From Bacteroidota bacterium (GTDB lineage Bacteria; Bacteroidota; Ignavibacteria; Kapaibacteriales; UBA2268): 12,545 bases of DNA. The stretch lies in the NCBI GenBank assembly GCA_022708005.1, contig JAKIZN010000019.1:1-12545 (forward strand), written 5' to 3'. Below, piece after piece: positions 6,494-12,545 of this stretch. The translations under genes were made by a program, and so were the position numbers. The stretch's first letter is position 1, and the number at the start of each line of letters is the position of its first letter. The notes below the pieces were generated by a model. That model had not been told where the DNA came from. It saw only the letters and a program-made list of their open reading frames with translations, and did not search any database.

Positions 6494-7933
6494 TCAAAAA
6501 ATATTGCCAATATTTAAGACGCTATTCCTATCAAAAGCGATTTTAATTTGTCTAAAAGAATTTATAACACCATTATTATAAAGCATTTTTAGATAATCTT
6601 TTTTGATTTTGCCTATGCCGTGTTCCGCAGAAACAGTCCCGCCGAGAGCGACAGCACGGGCAACTATTTTATTAAATATATTTTTTGCATTTTCAAATTC
6701 TTCATTTGTTTTGGTAATAATATTAGCATGAAAATGCGAATTGCCAATATGCCCCCAAATAACATATTCCAATTCATTAAATTTAAACAGCGAAATCATT
6801 TCCTCATGATATGCTTTTAGAGAAGCATCTGGCACAGCCGTGTCGGTGCCAAGCTTTTGCTGCTTATACTGCTGAATTTTTTCATATACCGCAAGTGGCA
6901 GCGCATGGCGAAATTCAGCTAATCTTTTGTGTTCGCTATTGCTCTGCGCAAGCCAAGTTTCATCTGCGAGATTTGTGAATTTTTGTGCAACTTGATAAAT
7001 ACTTTCTAAGTCGCTATCGGCTTTTTCGCCATCGGACTCCACTTCAATCCATAACGCATATACCGCTTTGCTTGGAATTTGACTTATTGCCGGTCGGAGA
7101 AGTTCGAGCGAATTATCGTCAAAAAATTCAATCAGTCTTGGCGAAATTGCTGCTTCAATAGATTTCACATAATTCAGAAAATCATACATTTTATTATGTT
7201 CATCAAAGAAAATAATCGCTCCCAAAACTTCCTGCGGGGCGGGCAATAGCTTGAGCCGTGCAGAAACAATTAGCCCCAAAGTCCCCTCGGCGCCTATAAA
7301 TAAGTCTATCAAGTCCATATTTTTCTCAATAAAATAGCCCGCGCTATGCTTTACGCTTGGCATTGATATTTCTGGCAAATCGAATTTTATGCGGTTGCCT
7401 TCATTTGAGCAAAAATCAAAATGCCAGCCATTTGCAAAAATTTCTCCTCGCCGAAGGTCTAATGTATCGCCAGAAGGCAAAATAATTTCGAGAAAATCTA
7501 TATATTTCCTTGTAGCGCCATATTTATATGTTCGTGAGCCAGAAGCATTATTGCCTATATTCCCGCCAATTGTAGCCAGTTTTTCCGTCGGGTTCGGTGG
7601 ATAAAATAATCCGCTACCTTCGAGATAATCTTGTATCTCAGTTAAGCGAACAAAGGACTCTACTTCTAACATTTTTTCATTTTTCGCAAGTGATTTTATC
7701 GAATTAAATTTTTCCATTGATAAAATAATCGAGCCGAGCGGGACGCGGCTGCCCGTCAGTCCTGTGCCTGCGCCAGAAATAGTGATAGAAAATCCTTCGC
7801 TGTTTGCCCTTTTGAATAGCTCTACTATTTCTCCCTTACTCTCTGGAATATATAGCGATTCAGAATAGCCCGTAAAGCAAGAAGCATCAGTTAAATATTC
7901 GTTAAATTCGTCTAAATTTGTTTTGATTATCAT
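6494..7933 (-). CDS. FAD-binding oxidoreductase, GlcD/D-lactate dehydrogenase family
   Basis: This 479-residue flavoprotein oxidises a 2-hydroxy acid (D-lactate, glycolate, D-2-hydroxyglutarate or similar) and passes electrons to an acceptor. The N-terminal PCMH-type FAD domain shows SGAGTGLTGSRVP (53-65), TIGGNIGNNASGSRTYKYG (121-139) and HSAGY followed by LFIGAEGTLGLIVSARLKL (211-229). The C-terminal domain has GTDTAVPDASL (362-372), GHIGNSHFHANI (395-406) with the paired histidines, GGTVSAEHGIGK (431-442) and the closing IKIAFDRNSVLNIGNIF. There is no C-terminal iron-sulfur domain and no GlcF-like partner next door, so the acceptor is unknown. Length is normal for the stand-alone type. It is transcribed divergently from the OmpA-like gene. 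Substrate cannot be decided from sequence alone. Confidence 0.9.
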   Translation of the reverse strand: MIIKTNLDEFNEYLTDASCFTGYSESLYIPESKGEIVELFKRANSEGFSITISGAGTGLTGSRVPLGSIILSMEKFNSIKSLAKNEKMLEVESFVRLTEIQDYLEGSGLFYPPNPTEKLATIGGNIGNNASGSRTYKYGATRKYIDFLEIILPSGDTLDLRRGEIFANGWHFDFCSNEGNRIKFDLPEISMPSVKHSAGYFIEKNMDLIDLFIGAEGTLGLIVSARLKLLPAPQEVLGAIIFFDEHNKMYDFLNYVKSIEAAISPRLIEFFDDNSLELLRPAISQIPSKAVYALWIEVESDGEKADSDLESIYQVAQKFTNLADETWLAQSNSEHKRLAEFRHALPLAVYEKIQQYKQQKLGTDTAVPDASLKAYHEEMISLFKFNELEYVIWGHIGNSHFHANIITKTNEEFENAKNIFNKIVARAVALGGTVSAEHGIGKIKKDYLKMLYNNGVINSFRQIKIAFDRNSVLNIGNIF

Positions 7934-8043
7934 TGCAAATCCGCATCTTAAATTTTTCGCGAATGTAATTTCTTACAAATAAATATACGCTAAATTCGTA
8001 AATTTCTAAATAATAATTTGCATAAAATTAAAAAGACGAAATT
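7934..8043. promoter_or_regulatory. Divergent intergenic region (FAD oxidoreductase / OmpA-like gene)
   Basis: These 110 bp of AT-rich sequence separate two divergent starts and must hold both promoters. On the plus strand TAATAATTTG (8011-8020) resembles a -7 element with one base missing (TA-A-TTTG), and no TTTG lies 19-21 nt before it. On the minus strand TATATTTATTTG is similarly imperfect. I could not assign either promoter firmly, and I see no clear operator palindrome. Confidence 0.35.
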
Positions 8044-9966
8044 ATGAAGAAAAACTTACTTGTGGTTATTTTTTTTGCTCTATTATCGGCACAGGCATAT
8101 AGCGAGCAATTGCAAGGAAGCGAGATTTTTGCTGTGCATCCTAAATTTGGATTTGTCGTTAATTTGCATTCGGCTAATTTCAGTAATTTTCAAGGTTCTG
8201 CCGACTGTGGTTTGTTCAAAAGCGGCGCAGGATTTGGCGCCTCGGGTGGATTATTTTTTGAAAGAAAGCTTAATGACATATCATTTATAGGCTTAGGGCT
8301 TGGCTTTGCCGATAGAAGTGCTATGCTAACGATTGAAAATTCCTTTCCCGCTCGAGATATAAATAATCAAATAACAAATGCTAAGTTAAATAATAATTTA
8401 GATGTAAGCTTGAGCTATTTTGAAATTCAGCCAGATTATAGATATACTTTAACAGACAATTTTATCAATGGTCCATTGCGGTTGGTTGGTGCTTTTCGTG
8501 TAGCTTTTCCAATTTCTCATACTTTTACGCAAGATGAGGAGATAAGCTCGCCCGCTGGAGCAGTTTTCATTGATAATAACGGTAACCGCAGAAAAATACG
8601 AGATATAGCCAATGGCGATATATCATCAATTAATTCAATGGCTTATGGATTATCTATTGGATGTGATAATTTACTAAAAATCGGCGATAATTCTTATTTT
8701 TCTCAACAATTATTGTTCGACCTTAATTTAAATGATATAACAAGCGACGCAACTTGGAAAGCAATGGGAATCCGCTTGGAGCTTGGGCTTCGCTATTCGC
8801 TTATCAGCAAACCCGAAGCGCCCAAAGCGGCTCCGACACCGCCGCCGCCAGCGGAAATTGATATATTCGTAGAAGAGCCTCCAGCAAAAACTATCTCACT
8901 GAAAAGAGACAGTTTTATGGGGAAATTAATATCTGGAAATGAACTGTTGGCAACATCACCGCTTGTGAATGCAGTATTCTTCAAGCGCGGCGAGTTCGCT
9001 ATTCCACCGCAATATTCCGATAAAATGCCGCGCGAAGAAGATTTATTCGGTGGCGATGCACTTTCGCTGCATAGCAACGTATTGCCGAGAATCGCGACTA
9101 TCGTCAAAAATAATCCAAATTCCGCTATAGTGCTTGAAGCATCTACATCTGGCGCAGAATATGAGCCCGAAGGCATAGAGCTTGCACGCAATAGAGCGAA
9201 AGCGGTAAAAGAAAGGCTTATTTCGCTGGGAGTGCCTGAAAATAAAATTAGCGAATCGCCCCGCATAAGCCCAAGGTACCCGTCTAATCAAGATTTCACC
9301 GAAGGCGTTGATGAAAATCAGCGTGTTGATATTATCGTCAAAAATGCACCACTGCAAGAATATGTAGATATTCAAAAGTATAGAGAAATTGATGGGAAAT
9401 TTGCTTTGAATCTGGATTATCAGAATTATCCCGTCGGAGCAAAAGCAAGCATCAGCACTTCTTTTGATAAGGATAGCAAGGCAGTTGAACGCGGAAAGAT
9501 AGAAATGCCTATCAAACAAAGAATTGACGAAGATACCGAACTTTATACTTTAGATTATATTGTTTCAATCGGCAGCGATACCTACACGCAAAAAGATAGC
9601 TTATACGTTAGCAAATTAGCAAAAGAAACAATACAGCTAAATTTAGAGAATTTTGAGGCAGTTTTAAGATTTGATTATAATAGTTCTGCACTTAGCGATG
9701 ATAATAAAGGGCTTTTGAAACAGCTCGCCGAAAAGCTGCCCGAAGGCTCAGTAATTCAAATTTTGGGCAGCGCCGACGCACTTGGCACACAAGAGCGAAA
9801 TATCAAGCTATCGAAAGAAAGAGCAGATAATACCGAGCTTTTCATAAAATCCGTAGCGGGCAATAAATTCAAAATTGAAACTGGAATTAATCAGGATAAA
9901 TTCAACGAAACAACCCCACAGGGACGATTTTTGAATAGAGCAATTAGAATAAAAGTAAAAAAATAG
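8044..9966 (+). CDS. Outer-membrane beta-barrel protein with two OmpA-like domains
   Basis: This 640-residue envelope protein starts with a signal peptide (MKKNLLVVIFFALLSAQAYS, cleavage near residue 20). Residues 30-255 alternate in the way of an outer-membrane beta-barrel, ending in GIRLELGLRYSL. A proline-rich linker follows (256-281, with PTPPPPAE). The first OmpA-like domain is about 308-435: VFFKRGEFAIPP, then ELARNRAKAVKERLISLGVPENKI and NQRVDIIV. It lacks an Asp where peptidoglycan-binding OmpA domains have one. After a beta-rich spacer (440-530), the second domain (539-640) has LRFDYNSSALSDDNK, GSADALGTQERNIKLSKERA with D578 and R593, and LNRAIRI, so it looks competent to bind peptidoglycan. 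Two cysteines (C55, C207) could pair. Likely role is anchoring the outer membrane to the cell wall. thyX starts 9 nt downstream. Confidence 0.88.
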   Translation: MKKNLLVVIFFALLSAQAYSEQLQGSEIFAVHPKFGFVVNLHSANFSNFQGSADCGLFKSGAGFGASGGLFFERKLNDISFIGLGLGFADRSAMLTIENSFPARDINNQITNAKLNNNLDVSLSYFEIQPDYRYTLTDNFINGPLRLVGAFRVAFPISHTFTQDEEISSPAGAVFIDNNGNRRKIRDIANGDISSINSMAYGLSIGCDNLLKIGDNSYFSQQLLFDLNLNDITSDATWKAMGIRLELGLRYSLISKPEAPKAAPTPPPPAEIDIFVEEPPAKTISLKRDSFMGKLISGNELLATSPLVNAVFFKRGEFAIPPQYSDKMPREEDLFGGDALSLHSNVLPRIATIVKNNPNSAIVLEASTSGAEYEPEGIELARNRAKAVKERLISLGVPENKISESPRISPRYPSNQDFTEGVDENQRVDIIVKNAPLQEYVDIQKYREIDGKFALNLDYQNYPVGAKASISTSFDKDSKAVERGKIEMPIKQRIDEDTELYTLDYIVSIGSDTYTQKDSLYVSKLAKETIQLNLENFEAVLRFDYNSSALSDDNKGLLKQLAEKLPEGSVIQILGSADALGTQERNIKLSKERADNTELFIKSVAGNKFKIETGINQDKFNETTPQGRFLNRAIRIKVKK

Positions 9967-9975
9967 ACAAAAACA

Positions 9976-10791
9976 ATGGAAAATATAATTAGAGAATATA
10001 AATGCTTAGACCACGGATTTGTTCGCTTGGTGGATTATATGGGCGACGATACTTCGATAGTCCAAGCAGCTCGCGTGTCGTATGGCAAAGGCACTAAAAG
10101 CGTGAGCGAAGATACTGGGCTTATACGCTATTTAATGCGAAATATGCACACATCGCCATTTGAAATGGTCGAGTTTAAATTTCATGTCAAGCTACCGATT
10201 TTCGTTGCAAGGCAGTGGATTCGCCATAGGACTGCTAATGTAAATGAATATAGCGGCAGATATTCCGAAATGACTGATGAATGCTACTTGCCAATCCCAG
10301 AGCAAGTGCGTAGCCAAAGCACAAATAACAAGCAAGGCAGGTCTGACGAGCAAATGAGCGGCGCCGATGAAATTATCGAAACGATGGGCAAAACTCAAAA
10401 GTATCTATATTCGGAGTATATGGAGTTATTAGATAAAGGGCTTGCTCGAGAGCTTGCGAGAATAAATTTACCACTATCGAACTATACAGAATGGTACTGG
10501 AAGATAGATTTGCACAATCTTTTTCATTTCTTAAGATTGCGATTAGACAAGCACGCCCAGTACGAAATCAGGGTTTATGGCGAAGCTATTGCAAAAATTA
10601 TACGGCAGATAGTACCAATAGCATACCAAGCGTTTGAAGATTATGTATTGCGTTCTGTGCAATTTTCCAGAAATGAAGTTGAAGCACTGAAACGCATGCT
10701 ATCGAATGAGCTGCCAGCAGAAGACAAACTGATAGAAATAGGCTTAAGCAAACGCGAAATTGCAGAATTTAAAGTGTTCTTTGTAGATTGA
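9976..10791 (+). CDS. thyX: Flavin-dependent thymidylate synthase
   Basis: ThyX makes dTMP from dUMP using methylenetetrahydrofolate, FAD and NAD(P)H in the cytoplasm, replacing ThyA. The ThyX signature is at 83-96: RHRTANVNEYSGRY. It keeps R83, H84, R85, N90, E91, S93, R95 and Y96 but has N88 where the textbook motif has Ser, a variant I recall from other ThyX proteins. Other family marks are AARVSYGKGTKS (31-42), HTSPFEMVEFKFHVKLPIFVARQW (58-81, the FAD/dUMP region, quoted in part), RINLPLSNYTEWYW (162-175) and KHAQYEIRVYGEA (192-204) with R199 for dUMP. The 271-residue length is typical. It begins 9 nt after the OmpA-like gene, with no obvious Shine-Dalgarno, and is probably co-transcribed with it. 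The last codons contain the -33 element of the rpsT promoter. Confidence 0.97.
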   Translation: MENIIREYKCLDHGFVRLVDYMGDDTSIVQAARVSYGKGTKSVSEDTGLIRYLMRNMHTSPFEMVEFKFHVKLPIFVARQWIRHRTANVNEYSGRYSEMTDECYLPIPEQVRSQSTNNKQGRSDEQMSGADEIIETMGKTQKYLYSEYMELLDKGLARELARINLPLSNYTEWYWKIDLHNLFHFLRLRLDKHAQYEIRVYGEAIAKIIRQIVPIAYQAFEDYVLRSVQFSRNEVEALKRMLSNELPAEDKLIEIGLSKREIAEFKVFFVD

Positions 10792-10810
10792 GAAATAGTT
10801 TTTATTTTTG
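10780..10810 (+). promoter_or_regulatory. Bacteroidota-type promoter of rpsT-tRNA-Arg
   Basis: TTTG at 10780-10783 and TATTTTTG at 10803-10810 are separated by exactly 19 nt, a full match to TTTG-N19-TAnnTTTG. The -33 element lies inside the last codons of thyX and the -7 element lies just after its stop. Transcription would start near 10816-10818, leaving a leader of about 35 nt before the rpsT ATG at 10853. This is the best evidence in the window for a Bacteroidota-like housekeeping sigma factor. Confidence 0.85.
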
Positions 10811-10852
10811 TAGTTCAATAATTATTACAAACAACTAAATAATAGTTAGGAA

Positions 10853-11110
10853 ATGGCGCATCATAAATCAGCGGAAAAAAGAATTAGACAGTCGCAAAAG
10901 CGTCGTCTATACAACAGAGCAAATAAGAAATTAGTTAAGCAGGCTATTCGTGCCGTACGCGAAGCGAAAACACACGAAGAAGCTATGCCATTGGTAAATA
11001 AGGCATATAGCATATTAGATAAAGTAGCGGCTCGCGGCGTTATCCATAAAAATAACGCAGCTAACCACAAGCAAGCAGTTGCAAGATTAATGAAGAAACT
11101 TCAAGCTTAA
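10853..11110 (+). CDS. rpsT: 30S ribosomal protein S20
   Basis: S20 is a primary 16S rRNA-binding protein of the small subunit, a three-helix bundle. The 85-residue, very basic protein opens with MAHHKSAEKRIRQSQKRR, continues LYNRANKKLVKQAIRAV, and ends with KNNAANHKQAVARLMKKL, which are the family hallmarks at the usual length. The start has GTTAGGAA just before ATG, a weak Shine-Dalgarno set very close. It has its own promoter in the tail of thyX. There is no terminator between it and the tRNA-Arg that begins 14 nt later, so the two are likely on one transcript. Confidence 0.97.
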   Translation: MAHHKSAEKRIRQSQKRRLYNRANKKLVKQAIRAVREAKTHEEAMPLVNKAYSILDKVAARGVIHKNNAANHKQAVARLMKKLQA

Positions 11111-11124
11111 AAGTTGATATAGCT

Positions 11125-11198
11125 GCACCCGTAGCTCAACTGGATAGAGCATCTGACTACGGATCAGAAGGTTTGGGGTTCGAATCCCTACGGGTGTA
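11125..11198 (+). tRNA. tRNA-Arg (anticodon ACG)
   Basis: The sequence folds as a full cloverleaf. The acceptor stem is GCACCCG/CGGGTGT (one G-U at the end), the D arm GCTC/GAGC, the anticodon stem TCTGA/TCAGA with loop CTACGGA, and the T arm TGGGG-TTCGAAT-CCCTA. The anticodon ACG (11159-11161) reads CGN arginine codons after A34 to inosine editing. The discriminator is A, followed by CCC rather than CCA, so the 3' CCA is not encoded and must be added. It begins 14 nt after rpsT and is followed at once by a terminator. Confidence 0.97.
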
Positions 11199-11204
11199 CC
11201 CAAG

Positions 11205-11240
11205 AAAAGCCTTGAAATTGCAATCTTTCAAGGCTTTTTT
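11205..11240 (+). terminator. Rho-independent terminator of rpsT-tRNA-Arg
   Basis: A perfect 13-bp stem is formed by AAAAGCCTTGAAA (11205-11217) and TTTCAAGGCTTTT (11226-11238) with an 8-nt loop, ending in a run of six T. It lies 6 nt after the tRNA and should end transcription of rpsT and the tRNA. Confidence 0.93.
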
Positions 11241-11340
11241 GTTGTGTAGTTTTGTTTTTGCTTAGCCGCTTGTGTTTAACCCAATTAATTCATTAGGAAC
11301 TCTAACTGGCTGCGCATCCGTAAGGAAAGGTTAGGTTTTA
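11241..11340. other. Spacer with a possible remnant of a T9SS-domain gene end
   Basis: No gene is visible here. Thirteen bases, CGCTTGTGTTTAA (11267-11279), are identical to 11466-11478 inside the neighbouring T9SS sorting-domain sequence. Both read L-N-T-S on the minus strand, but here the frame stops two codons later (L-N-T-S-G-stop). It could be a decayed 3' end of a related cargo gene. The match is short and could be chance. Confidence 0.3.
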
Positions 11341-11373
11341 AGATGTCCTACACCTTCGAGGTGTAGGACATCT
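11341..11373. repeat. Perfect 15-bp palindrome (hairpin)
   Basis: AGATGTCCTACACCT (11341-11355) and its exact complement (11359-11373) flank a 3-nt TCG centre, giving a very stable hairpin on either strand. It is 12 nt beyond the stop of the minus-strand T9SS-domain gene. No U tract follows on either strand (TTAAAACC on the minus side), so it is not a standard intrinsic terminator. It may be a dispersed palindromic element or a 3'-end stabilising hairpin. Short GTTAGGT (11330-11336) and ACCTAAC (11388-11394) flanks are also complementary. Confidence 0.85.
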
Positions 11374-11385
11374 GGAAAAGTGCAA

Positions 11386-12545
11386 TTACCTAACTATCAC
11401 TATCCTCGCCATCTGCACGCTGCCACCCGCGCTTATCATCGCTTGATATACGCCGCTTGGCAAGTCGCTTGTGTTTAATCTGATTATGCCATTTGCTGCT
11501 GCATCGCTTGTTTGGAGCATTAGCTGCCCTGCTTGATTAAATAATCTTACTTCAACTTCGCCTTCGCTTGCTATGCCCAAGTTCAACATTACTTCCGTTG
11601 TGGCTGGCTGCGGAGTTATTGTTATTGTCAGCGTCCTCGTTGCATCATCTTTGACACCAACACCATTATCTTCCGTCGTAAAGCTCCACACTGCTGACCA
11701 ATCTGAAGAATTACTTGCATTAAGCGATTGAACGCGCCAGTAGTATTGCGTGTTATTTGCTAAACCGCTTAATGATTTACTTGTTGCTGCTACTACATCA
11801 TTTACTAACAAAGTAGCAAATGTATTGCTTGCCGATAGCTGAACGCGGTAGCTTGTTGCACCGGCTACAGCTTCCCAAATAAGTAGTGGCGATAACGATA
11901 TATTCGTTGAGGCATTAGTTGGGCTAACAAGCGTAGGTGGATTTAGCTCTATTTGCTTGTATTTCGCTATATAGCCATCATAGTCGCCACTATTAGCAAG
12001 CGTAATGCCGCTGTTGAACAATAGAGTTCTAGATTCAAACCAGCCCGCCACATAGACATTATCACTTGCATCTACTGCTATGCTATAAGCAGCCTCCCAA
12101 CTTCCCCCTGCAATTTTCTCTGCCCACTCGCAAAGACCTGATGAATTATATTTCGCCATATAGCTATCAGCACTTCCACTATTTGTCAGCGTAATGCCGT
12201 TGTTGAATGATAGTGTGCCAGATTCAAACCAGCCCACCACATATACATTATCGCTTGTATCTAATGCTATGCTATAAGCAGCCTCCCAACTTCCCCCTGC
12301 AATTTTCTCTGCCCACTGGCAAAGACCCGTTGAATCATACTTCGCTATGTAGCTGTCAGCACTTCCACTATTTGTCAGCGTAATGCCGTTGTTGAAGGTT
12401 AATGTAGGTGAACCGAAATAGCCTGCCACGTATATATTGCCGCTTGCATCTAATGCGATGCCATTGGCATAGTCCCCATTCGTACCTGCAATTTTCTCTG
12501 CCCACTGGCAAAGACCCATTGAATCATACTTCGCTAGATAGAAGC
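11386..12545 (-). CDS. T9SS-type secreted protein: SBBP repeats, fibronectin III, sorting domain (5' end beyond window)
   Basis: The frame is open to the right edge and reads YLAKYDS before the Met at 12519. That Met is internal, since the equivalent residue in the next repeat is Thr, so the true start lies outside. Counting from that Met, three repeats of 63 residues begin with GLCQWAEKIAG or GLCEWAEKIAG (2, 65, 128) and contain IALDASGNIYVAG, the SBBP beta-propeller signature. A fibronectin type III domain follows (about 193-283: PPTLVSPTNAS ... QYYWRVQSLNAS ... WSFTTE). The last 85 residues are a type A sorting domain (PQPATTEVMLNLG, VEVRLFNQAGQLM, LNTSDLPSGVYQAMI, ARIVIVR-stop) expected to be cleaved during T9SS export and surface attachment. 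Function is unknown; adhesion or surface structure is plausible. Trp and Cys in the repeat opening (LCQWAEK) are conserved across units. Confidence 0.9.
   Translation of the reverse strand, partial: FYLAKYDSMGLCQWAEKIAGTNGDYANGIALDASGNIYVAGYFGSPTLTFNNGITLTNSGSADSYIAKYDSTGLCQWAEKIAGGSWEAAYSIALDTSDNVYVVGWFESGTLSFNNGITLTNSGSADSYMAKYNSSGLCEWAEKIAGGSWEAAYSIAVDASDNVYVAGWFESRTLLFNSGITLANSGDYDGYIAKYKQIELNPPTLVSPTNASTNISLSPLLIWEAVAGATSYRVQLSASNTFATLLVNDVVAATSKSLSGLANNTQYYWRVQSLNASNSSDWSAVWSFTTEDNGVGVKDDATRTLTITITPQPATTEVMLNLGIASEGEVEVRLFNQAGQLMLQTSDAAANGIIRLNTSDLPSGVYQAMISAGGSVQMARIVIVR
11959..12516 (-). repeat. Three tandem 189-bp SBBP-coding repeats
   Basis: Units at 12516-12328, 12327-12139 and 12138-about 11959 encode 63 residues each. 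A 53-base block is identical between 12076-12128 and 12265-12317, exactly 189 bp apart, including synonymous positions. The high DNA identity points to recent duplication or gene conversion. The array probably continues past the right edge. Confidence 0.88.

Noticed and set aside
8793..9519. Two long minus-strand open frames (157 and 158 codons) opposite the OmpA-like gene
   Set aside because: They lie wholly inside a well-supported plus-strand gene, overlap each other, and show no recognisable domain; their length is explained by codon use of the real gene.
11125..11198. tRNA 3' end as a phage or integrative-element attachment site
   Set aside because: No integrase gene and no direct repeat of the tRNA 3' end were seen downstream in the window; a terminator follows at once.
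11341..11373. The palindrome as an ordinary terminator
   Set aside because: No U-rich tract follows on either strand; the plus-strand unit already ends at 11240.
11959..12516. Tandem repeats as a CRISPR array
   Set aside because: The units are 189 bp, contiguous and coding, with no short repeat/spacer pattern and no cas genes nearby.
12517..12519. ATG at 12519 as the start of the SBBP/T9SS protein
   Set aside because: The frame continues upstream with repeat sequence to the window edge, there is no signal peptide after this Met, and the equivalent codon in the next repeat is Thr.

Overview
The window looks like a chromosomal segment of an AT-rich bacterium of the FCB group (Bacteroidota/Chlorobiota; an Ignavibacteria- or Kapabacteria-like lineage is my guess, not shown). 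Three things support this. There is a C-terminal domain of the type IX secretion system (T9SS) class on a large repeat protein. Two promoters match the Bacteroidota pattern TTTG-N19-TAnnTTTG. Shine-Dalgarno sequences are mostly weak. Nothing indicates a plasmid, phage or insertion sequence.

Layout. Positions 1-2846 (minus strand) hold a three-gene surface-glycan block, transcribed from a promoter near 2892-2922. It consists of an ATP-grasp ligase gene with a frameshift at a three-copy tetranucleotide repeat, a CDP-glycerol glycerophosphotransferase-like (TagB/TagF-type) transferase coupled to it by TAATG, and a UDP-glucuronate 4-epimerase-like gene that starts with TTG and runs off the left edge. 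Positions 2936-6351 (minus) hold a compact nuoG-nuoH-nuoI operon of respiratory complex I, closed by a terminator at 2938-2969; the other nuo genes are not here. Positions 6494-7933 (minus) hold a GlcD/D-lactate dehydrogenase-type FAD oxidoreductase. A 110-bp divergent region (7934-8043) separates it from the plus-strand genes.

Positions 8044-11240 (plus) hold an outer-membrane protein with two OmpA-like domains, flavin-dependent thymidylate synthase thyX 9 nt downstream, then rpsT (ribosomal protein S20) from a promoter lying partly inside the end of thyX. A tRNA-Arg(ACG) begins 14 nt after rpsT, and a strong rho-independent terminator closes the unit. After a short spacer with a perfect 15-bp palindrome, a minus-strand gene for a T9SS cargo-like protein (SBBP beta-propeller repeats, fibronectin type III domain, sorting domain) runs off the right edge.

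How the genes work together. The glycan block plausibly makes or decorates a uronic-acid-containing surface polymer: the epimerase supplies UDP-galacturonate, the TagB-like enzyme transfers a (phospho)glycosyl unit, and the ATP-grasp enzyme could form an amide or peptide bond. The NuoGHI proteins and the FAD oxidoreductase belong to respiration and carbon oxidation. The rest is envelope (OmpA-like), dTMP synthesis and translation. The most unusual observation is the tetranucleotide-repeat frameshift in the ATP-grasp gene, which could be a phase switch, a recent mutation or a sequence error.
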